A DNA stretch of 46,691 nucleotides from assembly GCA_013203355.1 (NCBI GenBank), contig JABMQH010000068.1, forward strand, positions 1 to 46,691. Reading direction: 5' to 3'. This DNA comes from Candidatus Omnitrophota bacterium (lineage in GTDB: Bacteria; Omnitrophota; Gorgyraeia; JABMQH01). Positions 15,174 to 23,172 of this stretch are shown here, one piece after another (the stretch's first letter is position 1; the number at the start of each line of letters is the position of its first letter). A program made the position numbers and the translations under genes. Under the pieces are notes generated by a model. It was not told the DNA's origin, did no database searches, and was given only the letters and a program-made list of their open reading frames with translations.

Positions 15174-17210
15174 TCATCTGATCACGGCTTTAAATTTTGC
15201 TACCAGTGCCTCTTTTATTTTATTATGCACCTTCTCTATTTGATTTTCTGTAAGTTGTTCGTCCTTAGCCAGATATTGAACGGAAAACGTAAGCCCCCTC
15301 TTCCCCGCCGGGATTTGTCCTCCGAAATATTCATCAAACAGCTCTACGCCTGTCAATAATTCCCCGCCTGATTCTTTAATAACATCGGCCAGTGCCATTG
15401 CGGGAACATCTTTTTCTATGATCAAAGAAATGTCTCTTGTTGCAGGAAGAAATTTCGCAAGTGTGGTAAATCTTTTTTCTACATTCACAAACTCAATCAG
15501 TTTTCCAAATTTTATCTCGCATAAGAAAACCTCTTTCTTGATGTCAAAGTTACTAAGCACGGATTTTTTAAGCTCGCCGATTACCCCCACTTCATTTTTA
15601 TTCACTGAAATCACAGCAGACCTCTCGGGATAAAAAATCTGGGGTGCGCTGTTTGAAAATTCGTAGTTGTTAATGCCTAAATTTTCCAGCAAAGTTTCAA
15701 CAACACCTTTTAGTTCAAAAAAATCCGTGTTTGTCTTTTGGCGCCAATCATTTTTTGCCCTGCCAGACATAAGAATACAAAGATTCTGCTCTTCTTGGCG
15801 CTTCCTGTCTTTTGAGATGGAATACACATTTGATAATTCAAAGATACCGAAGTCCTCTACCTTTCTATTGATGCTGAACTTGGCCGCATTCAGTATGCCA
15901 GGGATGAGGCTTGTGCGCATCACCTCTTGTTGATTGCTGGCAGGGTTTTTGATTGCTATAATGCTGTCTTCTAGAGCGGCGATCTTCTTTAAATCTTCTC
16001 TCCCGACGAGAGAATAGTTGACAACCTCTTCCATGCCTTCCGAAACCATAACCCTTCTTGCAAGTTCTGATATCTTTCTTTGAAATTCTTTTCTTTTCGA
16101 GTGGCCCACCATCATCGGAATCGTTGTAGGTATCTTATCATATCCATATATCCGGGTTATTTCTTCGATGAGGTCTTCTTCTCTCTTTAAATCTTTCCTG
16201 AACGATGGGGCCTCAACCCTTAATTTTTCCTGGGCGCCCGAAACCTTCAATCCCAAACTCTCCAAGATCCTTTTTGCCGCAATGGGTGTCAGCTCTAAAT
16301 TCAATATCTTGTTTGTCTTATTTAAAGACAGCTTAAGAATGTTTGTCTTGGCAGCCTTTATGCCAACATCTTTTACGATGCCGATTTTCCCTCCGCATAA
16401 CTCAACCATGAGTTTGGCCGCCCTATTGGAAGCAAGCGCGACGCCTTCCAGGTCTATGCCCCTCTCAAATCTATAACTTGAATCCGTTGTTAAAACCAGT
16501 TTCCTCTGAGTTCGCCTGACTGATATGGGATCAAAACAGGCGCTCTCGATCAAAACAGTTTTTGTGGACTCGGTGACTTCAGTATCAAGGCCGCCCATCA
16601 CCCCGGCAATTGCAATGGGCCGTTTTTCATCGGTGATGACAAGCATCTCATTGTCTAATTCCCTCTGGACGTTGTCAATTGTCAACATCCTCTCGCCTTT
16701 TTTGGCTTTTCTTACAACAATCTTCTGCCCGCTTAATTTATCATAATCGAAGGCGTGCAGGGGTTGGCCTGATTCCAAAAGACAAAAATTCGTTATATCC
16801 ACAACATTGTTTACCGGCCTTACGCCCACAGCCTCCAGCCTTGCTTTAAGCCAATCCGGGGAAGGCCCAACACGGACTCCGTCTACGATCCGTGCGGTAT
16901 AGCGCGGACACAGAAGTTTATCTTCTACCTCGACCTTAATTTGTTTGTCTCTGTTGGTTATTGGCAATAAGTTGGGGGTCTTTGGCACCTTCAGCTGCTT
17001 TCCTGTTACAGCCGATACCTCTCTCGCAACTCCGATAACACTTAACCAATCCGGCCTATTTGTCGTAACCTCTATCTCCAGTACGGAATCTTTCCCCTTC
17101 TCCTCTAAAGAGGTCACTTCCAAACCGGCCATGGTCAGCCATTGCGCCACCTGCTTAGCCGAATTCTTTACCCCTACGTACTCTTTTAGCCAATTATATG
17201 ATATTTTCAT
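15174..17210 (-). CDS. pheT: Phenylalanyl-tRNA synthetase beta subunit, lacking the EMAP-like tRNA-binding domain
   Basis: A 678-residue beta subunit of the (alpha-beta)2 PheRS. It begins normally (MKISYNWLKEYVGV ... TMAGLEVTSLEE) but then passes directly to VLEIEVTTNRPDWLSVIGVA. The inserted OB-fold tRNA-binding (EMAP-like) domain of about 110 residues is missing, which explains why it is shorter than the usual 790-800. The B3/B4 editing region (PVNNVVDITNFCLLESGQPL), B5 and the C-terminal FDX-ACB anticodon-binding domain (PATRDISLIIEKDVP to the end) are present. pheS lies upstream, with a 227-nt structured gap between them. Confidence 0.95.
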   Translation of the reverse strand: MKISYNWLKEYVGVKNSAKQVAQWLTMAGLEVTSLEEKGKDSVLEIEVTTNRPDWLSVIGVAREVSAVTGKQLKVPKTPNLLPITNRDKQIKVEVEDKLLCPRYTARIVDGVRVGPSPDWLKARLEAVGVRPVNNVVDITNFCLLESGQPLHAFDYDKLSGQKIVVRKAKKGERMLTIDNVQRELDNEMLVITDEKRPIAIAGVMGGLDTEVTESTKTVLIESACFDPISVRRTQRKLVLTTDSSYRFERGIDLEGVALASNRAAKLMVELCGGKIGIVKDVGIKAAKTNILKLSLNKTNKILNLELTPIAAKRILESLGLKVSGAQEKLRVEAPSFRKDLKREEDLIEEITRIYGYDKIPTTIPMMVGHSKRKEFQRKISELARRVMVSEGMEEVVNYSLVGREDLKKIAALEDSIIAIKNPASNQQEVMRTSLIPGILNAAKFSINRKVEDFGIFELSNVYSISKDRKRQEEQNLCILMSGRAKNDWRQKTNTDFFELKGVVETLLENLGINNYEFSNSAPQIFYPERSAVISVNKNEVGVIGELKKSVLSNFDIKKEVFLCEIKFGKLIEFVNVEKRFTTLAKFLPATRDISLIIEKDVPAMALADVIKESGGELLTGVELFDEYFGGQIPAGKRGLTFSVQYLAKDEQLTENQIEKVHNKIKEALVAKFKAVIR

Positions 17211-17229
17211 AGTTTTACTCGTGCGATAA

Positions 17230-17429
17230 GCAACGGGTGTCGTGTTTCTTTTTGGTATTGACAGGCCGATGGGGTCTTGAGCGTATAAGTTTTGCGCAGT
17301 TAATAGCTACCACCTAAATACCTCCGATACAGTAATCAGCCTATAATTATAAATCAGTACGACGACGCTGAAAGCAAAACTCGCGAAAGACCTCTCGGTC
17401 TAGCAATACCTGAGAGATAAACCCGTTGC
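17230..17429 (-). ncRNA. Structured RNA between pheS and pheT (unassigned)
   Basis: The 227-nt pheS-pheT gap has no gene but three nested complementary pairs: GCAACGGGT with ACCCGTTGC (17429-17421 with 17238-17230), GGTATTG with CAATACC, and AGTTTTGC with GCAAAACT. A local hairpin, AGACC-GAGA-GGTCT, has a GNRA tetraloop. This is more order than expected by chance. It may be a leader controlling pheT or a processed small RNA. I could not match it to a T-box, glycine riboswitch or other known class. Confidence 0.45.
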
Positions 17430-17437
17430 GTCATCTC

Positions 17438-18451
17438 TTAAAACTGCCGCAAAAATCTCAGATCATTTTCAAAAAACAACCTTATATCATCAACCCCAAA
17501 TTTAAGCATCGCTATCCTCTCAACACCCATGCCGAACGCAAATCCCGTCCATTTCTTGGGATCATACCCAACCATCTCGAATAGCCTGGGGTGTATCATG
17601 CCGGCACCCAATATCTCAAGCCAGCCCTTATGAGAGCAGACGCGGCAGCCTTTTCCCTTGCATATCATACAGGATATATCAACTTCGGCGGACGGTTCTG
17701 TAAAAGGAAAAAAGTGGGGCCTGAAACGCATCTTGATATCTTCGCCAAACATCTGTTTTGAAAACAGGGTTAAGATCCCTTTTAAATCAGAAAATTTTAT
17801 ATCCTTGTCCACCATAAAACCTTCTACCTGATGAAACATAAAAGAATGGCTTGCGTCAGTGGCATCCGGTCTAAAAACCTTCCCCGGCGCTATTACCTGC
17901 AGCGGCGGTTTTTCTTTTTCCATAACCCTGATCTGAACCGTCGAGGTCTGGCTTCTGAGTAAAGTATTATCATCTATATAAAAGGTATCAAAGGCATCCC
18001 TGGAAGGATGTTCTAAAGGAATATTTAATGCCTCAAAATTATAATGCGGGGTTTCTATCTCCGGGCCTTCGGCAATTTTGAAACCTAAATTCAAAAATAT
18101 CTCGTTTATCCTATTGGTGACCTGTGTAAGCGGGTGCAAATTACCCAGAGGCCTTTTTGTGCCCGGCATCGTGACATCTATTCTTTCACATTTCAGATCG
18201 TCCCTGGCTACACCTATCCTGCTCTTTGCCTCGCTCAAGGTTTCTGTGATCGAATTTTTTAAACTATTCAGCATGTTTCCGACCTTCGGCTTCTCCTCTG
18301 CTGAAATACTGCCCAATTCGGAAAAAAGCCTGTTAACCAAACCTTTTCTTCCCAAATATTTAACCCTCAGTTGTTCTATATGGTCGGGGGTTTCCGCTTG
18401 ATTGGCTTCTTTTATTGCCTGTTTCTGTATCTCTCTTATCTCTTCTTCCAT
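17438..18451 (-). CDS. pheS: Phenylalanyl-tRNA synthetase alpha subunit
   Basis: A 337-residue class II catalytic subunit. An N-terminal coiled coil (EEEIREIQKQAIKEANQAE) binds tRNA. Motif 2 is near HSFMFHQVEGFMVD, with HPLTQVTNRINEIF before it, and motif 3 is GFAFGMGVERIAMLKFGVDD. A cysteine-containing stretch CMICKGKGCRVCSHKGW, usual in this family, precedes EILGAGMIHP. It follows the OB-fold protein gene by 9 nt. Confidence 0.97.
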   Translation of the reverse strand: MEEEIREIQKQAIKEANQAETPDHIEQLRVKYLGRKGLVNRLFSELGSISAEEKPKVGNMLNSLKNSITETLSEAKSRIGVARDDLKCERIDVTMPGTKRPLGNLHPLTQVTNRINEIFLNLGFKIAEGPEIETPHYNFEALNIPLEHPSRDAFDTFYIDDNTLLRSQTSTVQIRVMEKEKPPLQVIAPGKVFRPDATDASHSFMFHQVEGFMVDKDIKFSDLKGILTLFSKQMFGEDIKMRFRPHFFPFTEPSAEVDISCMICKGKGCRVCSHKGWLEILGAGMIHPRLFEMVGYDPKKWTGFAFGMGVERIAMLKFGVDDIRLFFENDLRFLRQF

Positions 18452-18460
18452 CGTTCTCTA

Positions 18461-18961
18461 TTATTTCCTTTTTGCCCTGATGGCGCACAAAATAGCAAAC
18501 CCTGCCGCCACAATAAACAAACCCATTGCGCCTACCACCTCTTCTTGCTTTATGGGATGCAAAACGCGAAAACCTTCCCTTACCTTTATAAAATTCACTA
18601 CATGGATATCAAGGTCACCTCCATGCTGCCGGCAGGCCCTATGAAAAACACCTTTTACTTGCAGTATATCACCTTTATAATTATATCCCCCTTTATATCT
18701 CACCAGATTATAGATCGGGCTTCTTCTTCCATATGCCCCTATTGCCTTCTTACCATCGTGTAAATTAACCCAAGCAAAATCTCCGCGCGCCATTACATCG
18801 CCGACAACCTCTCCCTGGTATTCTATAGTCTTCTTATCATACTTTCTTGCATTTTCAATCAATTCTGTGCTGGAAATAACCTCGGCGTTCGCCGTCGTGG
18901 TTACTCCTAAAATCAATAATATAAAAATAAAGGATTTTATGGGTGGTATAAAAATTCTCAT
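18461..18961 (-). CDS. Exported or membrane-anchored OB-fold protein
   Basis: A 166-residue protein of unknown role. The start at 18961 is chosen because its ATG overlaps the trkH stop (ATGA) and gives a signal peptide directly (MRIFIPPIKSFIFILLILGV, cleavage after ANA). The middle (TIEYQGEVVGDVMARGDFAW, then VNLHDGKKAIGAYGR, and GDILQVKGVFHRACRQHGGD) looks like a tRNA_anti-type OB fold. A C-terminal hydrophobic helix (GAMGLFIVAAGFAILCAI) followed by RAKRK anchors it in the inner membrane with the OB fold outside. Ligand unknown. It is cotranscribed with the Trk genes and pheS. Confidence 0.65.
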   Translation of the reverse strand: MRIFIPPIKSFIFILLILGVTTTANAEVISSTELIENARKYDKKTIEYQGEVVGDVMARGDFAWVNLHDGKKAIGAYGRRSPIYNLVRYKGGYNYKGDILQVKGVFHRACRQHGGDLDIHVVNFIKVREGFRVLHPIKQEEVVGAMGLFIVAAGFAILCAIRAKRK

Positions 18962-20460
18962 TTCCGCCCCTTTACCAACGCGACAATAAACCCAATAAAT
19001 GCGAACACCGATATAAATTCCAGCCTCCCAAGCCACATCTGAACCATATAAGTAAGCTTTAGCAAGTTAGGCATCGAGGCCTGCGTAATGCCGCAAGAAA
19101 GGCCTACATTCGCCGTAGCTGATACGGATTCGAATAGGGCCTCAATCGGAGAATACCCAAAAAGCATCCCGATTACCGCGCCTCCGAAATACACTAAAAG
19201 ATAGCATAATATAATTGTTGCCGCCACCCTTACGTGCTTATTTTCTAAAACCATATCCTTTATATGGTGAAATGTCTGGACTACAACTCCATCCCCCGGA
19301 GTCATGATCTTCTTGATATCCTGGCGCAGGGCCTTAAACATAATCCCTATTCTCAATGCCTTTATGCCGCCTGCCGTAGAGCAAGCGCATCCACCTAAGG
19401 CCATGGCAATAATGGTAGTGGCCATAGCCAAGCCTCCCCACTCCAGGACAAACTGCCTTCCATAAATTGTTGAATAGCCAGCGCCTACATGAGCGGAGAT
19501 TAGCTGATAGAAACCTTTCCTGAATAAGGATACCGCCTCCGGATATACCCCCAGCCGAGAAAGTCCGACTGCGCAAAGCGAGAATGTAGTTAATATGGTA
19601 ATAAGAATGGTAACTACCTCGATATTTTTAAATATCTCTTTTTTGTTCCCTGTCCAAACGGCATAATGAAGCTTAAAGTTTAATGCGCCGAGGGTCATCA
19701 AACTGATAGTTATAATCTCAAACGCGATACTATGGTAATACAGGATATTCTGCGATTGTGGTGCAAAACCTCCCGTATCCCATGCGGACATAAATATCCA
19801 CATCCCGTGAAGAAATGCCCTCACGACGGGCAGGCCTTCATAGACACCGATTATGGTAAGGGCAGCCGTACCTACGCCTAAATACACGAGGCTGACGGTC
19901 CAGATAAATCTTGCTGTATGAATAACGTTTGGGAGGATCTTCTCTTCTCTTGCCTCGCCTACATACATAGTGAATGTGCCGGAGGCCTTTATTAAAAATG
20001 TAAGCGCGACAACAATTATACCCTGACCACCTATAAACATTATAAAATGCCGCCACATATTATGTGAATTGGCAAGATGGTCCAAATCCCCTATTAGGGT
20101 AAGACCGGTAGTTGCAAATCCGCTCATTGTATCAAAACAGGTATCGAGGAAGGTTAAAAAATGCCCGCTCAGATATAGCGGTATTGCGCTTAAAAAGGTA
20201 GCAACCAGCCAGCTTAATGCGGCTACGATCATCCCATGCATCCAGCCCAACTCCTCTTTTGTATAAAATACCCTCACGAAGAAAAACCCGAATGAAAGAG
20301 AGGCCATCATGCCAATCAAAAAATCAAACGCTGCATCCCATTCCTTGAATACAAGGCTCACAAGCAGCGGCACAAGCATCAGAAGCCCTATACCTATGAT
20401 CACCTTGCCGAGGTAATAGCAGATAATCTTTATATCGTTGTATCTGGGTCTTAGTATCAT
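18958..20460 (-). CDS. trkH: Trk/Ktr-type potassium transporter membrane subunit
   Basis: A 500-residue polytopic K+ transporter of the SKT superfamily. Four pore-loop repeats are visible: TMSGFATTGLTLIG, MSAWDTGGFAPQS, SAHVGAGYSTIYG and SATANVGLSCGIT, each with the filter glycine. About ten transmembrane helices surround them. It works with cytoplasmic TrkA/KtrA RCK proteins, which are encoded upstream, and lies just after the 45-aa membrane peptide. It has its own promoter at 20505-20534 inside a 103-bp inverted-repeat segment. Confidence 0.93.
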   Translation of the reverse strand: MILRPRYNDIKIICYYLGKVIIGIGLLMLVPLLVSLVFKEWDAAFDFLIGMMASLSFGFFFVRVFYTKEELGWMHGMIVAALSWLVATFLSAIPLYLSGHFLTFLDTCFDTMSGFATTGLTLIGDLDHLANSHNMWRHFIMFIGGQGIIVVALTFLIKASGTFTMYVGEAREEKILPNVIHTARFIWTVSLVYLGVGTAALTIIGVYEGLPVVRAFLHGMWIFMSAWDTGGFAPQSQNILYYHSIAFEIITISLMTLGALNFKLHYAVWTGNKKEIFKNIEVVTILITILTTFSLCAVGLSRLGVYPEAVSLFRKGFYQLISAHVGAGYSTIYGRQFVLEWGGLAMATTIIAMALGGCACSTAGGIKALRIGIMFKALRQDIKKIMTPGDGVVVQTFHHIKDMVLENKHVRVAATIILCYLLVYFGGAVIGMLFGYSPIEALFESVSATANVGLSCGITQASMPNLLKLTYMVQMWLGRLEFISVFAFIGFIVALVKGRK

Positions 20461-20563
20461 CCCGTTAGACCTCCAAACACCGCTATATTTAATACCTCGG
20501 ATATATTATACAGTACCATATTTTTTATACACAAAACAGAACGTGTCTGAAGAGGTCTAACGG
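20461..20563. repeat. 103-bp segment bounded by 13-bp perfect inverted repeats
   Basis: CCCGTTAGACCTC (20461-20473) and its exact complement GAGGTCTAACGGG (20551-20563) bracket the trkH promoter and abut the trkH start codon. It could be a miniature mobile element or a paired operator. The half-site TTAGACC also occurs in the iscSU operator. Confidence 0.6.
20505..20534 (-). promoter_or_regulatory. trkH promoter
   Basis: TTGTGT (20534-20529) and a consensus TATAAT (20510-20505) with an 18-nt spacer on the minus strand, about 45 nt upstream of trkH. Confidence 0.55.
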
Positions 20564-20566
20564 GAA

Positions 20567-20704
20567 TCATTTAGAGAACCATCTGGATATAAAAAAGCCG
20601 ATTATAAAAACAACGCCCATCATTACTAATGTCGCAAAGACCTCGACAAATATGCCTCCGATCCTTTTAAGCAATAATGATATTGATCCTTCCCGTTTTC
20701 TCAT
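20567..20704 (-). CDS. 45-aa single-pass membrane peptide in the Trk operon
   Basis: An unannotated small gene between trkA and trkH. Its ATG shares one base with the trkA stop (TGATGA), a strong sign of translational coupling. The peptide has a basic N-terminus (MRKREGS), one long hydrophobic helix from about residue 18 to 40 and a basic end (SRWFSK). No family is recognised. By position it could be an accessory subunit of the K+ transporter, as KdpF is for Kdp, but that is inference. Confidence 0.7.
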   Translation of the reverse strand: MRKREGSISLLLKRIGGIFVEVFATLVMMGVVFIIGFFISRWFSK

Positions 20705-21372
20705 CAGCCCTTCACAACCCCCAGAAGCGTATCTAAGAGCTTACGCTCATTTTCTATCGTCGTAAGAGCAATAATATCATCTCCTGCCTTAAGAACGGTG
20801 TCGCCTTTTGGAATAGTTACCTCGCCCCCCCTCAGTATCGAAACCAACACGGAATCCTTTGGGATCTGCATATCCATAACCTGTTTGCCGACGACGGGGG
20901 ACTCGTTCGTCAGGTCAATCCTTACTATGGAAAGCTTGCCTCTCTTAAATGTCATAAGTTTTACGATGTCCTCGAATGATGCCTCCTCTTCTATTACTGT
21001 GGCAATGAGGGAGGTACCATCAACCGGTACATCTATGCCGAGCTCTGAAAAGATGCGCGTATTTTTTGAATTATTGACGCGGGCAACTGTGCGCGAGACA
21101 TCAAATATGTTTTTTGAAAGCTGACAGATTATTAGATTGTCCTCGTCTTCGCCTGTAACCGCGGCGAGCACATCGGCCCTTTTGATACCGGCTTCTTCCA
21201 AGAACGTCGGGTCGCAGGCGTCTCCGTTTATAACCAGGATATTCTGCTCCTTGGCGATCTCATCGCAAACCTCTTTATCCTTCTCAATCAATGCAACGGT
21301 ATGTTTATTACTTATCAACCTCTTTGCTAAATAAAAACCAACATTTCCACCACCAGCTATAAGGATATACAT
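20704..21372 (-). CDS. trkA: TrkA/KtrA-type RCK protein 1
   Basis: A 222-residue cytoplasmic gating subunit. The Rossmann motif GGGNVGFYLAKRLISNKH binds NAD(H) or ATP, with an acidic IEKD at the end of beta-2 and INGDACDPTFLEEAGIKRAD. The C-terminal RCK_C/TrkA_C domain runs from about residue 135 (GKLSIVRIDLTNESPVVGKQ). A single RCK unit, half the length of E. coli TrkA. A second trkA copy lies 12 nt upstream, so the transporter may use a heteromeric RCK ring. Confidence 0.9.
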   Translation of the reverse strand: MYILIAGGGNVGFYLAKRLISNKHTVALIEKDKEVCDEIAKEQNILVINGDACDPTFLEEAGIKRADVLAAVTGEDEDNLIICQLSKNIFDVSRTVARVNNSKNTRIFSELGIDVPVDGTSLIATVIEEEASFEDIVKLMTFKRGKLSIVRIDLTNESPVVGKQVMDMQIPKDSVLVSILRGGEVTIPKGDTVLKAGDDIIALTTIENERKLLDTLLGVVKG

Positions 21373-21384
21373 GTGCCCTCCGCC

Positions 21385-22029
21385 TTATACCCCAAAAATC
21401 TTTTTGATCTTTAAAAGGGATACCGTTTTTACTATGCCCATTAGGAGGTCTCCCTTTTCCAATACCGTATCTTGTTTCGGTATTATGGCATTTTTCCTTC
21501 TTACTATTGTAGCGACAAGAAACTCATCTGATATGTTTACGTCGCAAATCTTTTTGCCGATCAGTTCCTTCCCGACCGGGATATTTATTACACCAAGCTC
21601 ACCCGTCTCAATCAAAAAACCCGTGAAATGGCTCTCGATTATCTTATCTCTCAACATAGCCGCAAATAAGATAGTACCACTTATTACATCTAGGCCCAGA
21701 TGCTTATAAATATTGGCCCTCTTCGGGTCATAGATCCTTGCGATAACCTTTGGGACTTTAAAAATAGTTTTTGCTACCTGCGCAGACATTATGTTGGTAT
21801 TGTCGCCGTTTGTTACCACACAAAATGCATCCGCCTTCTCAACACCTGCCTCTTTCAGAATCTCGGAATCATAACCATTACCTGTCAGGGTAATACCGTT
21901 AAAGGTTGGGCCGAGTTTGTGGAAACTCTTGTGGTTTTTATCTATTATCACAACATCGTGCCCTTCCTTCTGAAGAAGGTTTGCCAACTCAGAGCCAACC
22001 CTTCCGCAGCCCACGATTATTATATACAT
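21385..22029 (-). CDS. trkA: TrkA/KtrA-type RCK protein 2
   Basis: A 214-residue RCK protein paralogous to its neighbour. N-terminal GCGRVGSELANLLQKEGHDV is the nucleotide-binding fold with VIIDKN at the end of beta-2. LTGNGYDSEILKEAGVEKAD and a C-terminal TrkA_C part (GVINIPVGKELIGKKICDVN) follow. It lies 9 nt after rplT, so potassium-transport genes are inserted within the thrS-infC-rpmI-rplT-pheST ribosomal operon. Confidence 0.9.
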   Translation of the reverse strand: MYIIIVGCGRVGSELANLLQKEGHDVVIIDKNHKSFHKLGPTFNGITLTGNGYDSEILKEAGVEKADAFCVVTNGDNTNIMSAQVAKTIFKVPKVIARIYDPKRANIYKHLGLDVISGTILFAAMLRDKIIESHFTGFLIETGELGVINIPVGKELIGKKICDVNISDEFLVATIVRRKNAIIPKQDTVLEKGDLLMGIVKTVSLLKIKKIFGV

Positions 22030-22038
22030 TTGGGCCTC

Positions 22039-22383
22039 CTATTTTATAAGCGCTACCAGCTTATCAAATGCCGCGACGTCTTTCACCGCGAGTTCAGCAA
22101 GCATCTTTCTGTTTATAGCTACCTTCGCTTTAGTAAGCCCACCTATAAATTTGCTGTAGGAAATTCCTCTCTGTCTGCAGGCAGCAGTGATCCTTGCAAT
22201 CCAAAGCCTTCTAAAGTCGCCCTTTTTGGCACGTCTGTCACGCCAGGCATACATCATCCCTTTTTGGATGGTCTCTTTTGCCATTCGATAACGAGAGTGT
22301 CTTCCGCCCCATTGTCCTTTGGCAAGTTTCAAAACCCTTTTATGTCGCCTCCTTGTCGAAACTGAAGTCCTTACCCTTGGCAT
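22039..22383 (-). CDS. rplT: Ribosomal protein bL20
   Basis: A 114-residue 50S protein with the family signatures MPRVRTSVSTRRRHKRVLKL, AKGQWGGRHSRYRMAKE and YAWRDRRAKKGDFRRLWI, and NRKMLAELAVKD. Standard length. Part of the infC-rpmI-rplT operon. Confidence 0.98.
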   Translation of the reverse strand: MPRVRTSVSTRRRHKRVLKLAKGQWGGRHSRYRMAKETIQKGMMYAWRDRRAKKGDFRRLWIARITAACRQRGISYSKFIGGLTKAKVAINRKMLAELAVKDVAAFDKLVALIK

Positions 22384-22415
22384 TTTATTATATTCCTCCT
22401 ATTCTTAGAATTTAT

Positions 22416-22613
22416 TCATCCATACGGAAGCATTCGTGCAATTGTTTTTGCATCAGCCCCATGCACCAAAGCCGATTTTGAAAGTTTTCTTTTCCTCTTA
22501 GAAGATTTCCACGATAAGAGATGGCCCTTAAAGGCCTTCCTTCTCTTTATCTTCCCACTCTTTGTAAGTTTAAACCTTTTCGCTACGCTTTTTCTTGTCT
22601 TTAACTTTGGCAT
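22416..22613 (-). CDS. rpmI: Ribosomal protein bL35
   Basis: A 65-residue basic 50S protein: [20 protein letters not shown], then [13 protein letters not shown] and [12 protein letters not shown]. Length is typical and it sits between infC and rplT as usual. Confidence 0.98.
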   Translation of the reverse strand: MPKLKTRKSVAKRFKLTKSGKIKRRKAFKGHLLSWKSSKRKRKLSKSALVHGADAKTIARMLPYG

Positions 22614-22638
22614 CCTTATCCTCCATCCATCATATTTT

Positions 22639-23154
22639 TTATTTTACCTTCGGCCTGAATGTCATTACTATAGTCCTTCCAAACATCCTCTTCGGCGGCT
22701 CCTCTACTTCACCTATATCGGCGACCTCTTTCATGATCCTGTTCAAAACAGCTCCGCCCCTCTCCATATGCTGGACCTCTCGGCCGCGGAACACAACAGT
22801 AAGTTTTATCTTGTCGCCTCTTTCCAAAAATCTCCTTAGGTGGTTAAGTTTTACCTGATAATCATGTTCCTCGATATTTGGCTTTAGTTTTAATTCCTTA
22901 ACGTGAATCACGTGCTGCTTCTTCCTGGCCTCACGTTGTTTTTTCGCCTGCTCATATTTGTATTTCGGGTAATCCATGATCCTGCATACAGGCGGGTTCG
23001 TATCCGGGGCGACTTCAACCAAATCCAGCCCTGCTTCCTCTGCGCGCTTTAAAGCTATCTGCGTCTGGATTACACCGACCTGCTCTCCATTTTGGTCAAT
23101 CACCCTTACTTCTCTCACCCTAATGCGATAATTTACTCTTGTTTCTCGTGCGAT
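22639..23154 (-). CDS. infC: Translation initiation factor IF-3 with a non-AUG (AUC) start
   Basis: IF-3 prevents premature 50S joining and proofreads initiator tRNA. The recognisable protein ([20 protein letters not shown] ... [20 protein letters not shown] ... GRTIVMTF) begins too far in if the GTG at 23118 is used, because the conserved [11 protein letters not shown] stretch lies upstream in frame. A perfect Shine-Dalgarno AAGGAGG sits 5 nt before an in-frame ATC at 23154-23152, giving a 171-residue protein. Rare AUU/AUC/AUA starts are a known autoregulatory feature of infC, so this start is chosen. Confidence 0.9.
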   Translation of the reverse strand: MARETRVNYRIRVREVRVIDQNGEQVGVIQTQIALKRAEEAGLDLVEVAPDTNPPVCRIMDYPKYKYEQAKKQREARKKQHVIHVKELKLKPNIEEHDYQVKLNHLRRFLERGDKIKLTVVFRGREVQHMERGGAVLNRIMKEVADIGEVEEPPKRMFGRTIVMTFRPKVK

Positions 23155-23172
23155 ATATACCTCCTTGTTTTG

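Noticed and set aside
17211-17437. T-box or glycine riboswitch before pheT
   Set aside because: AGGTGGTA and CTCTCAGGTA resemble fragments of those motifs, but the rest of each consensus is missing.
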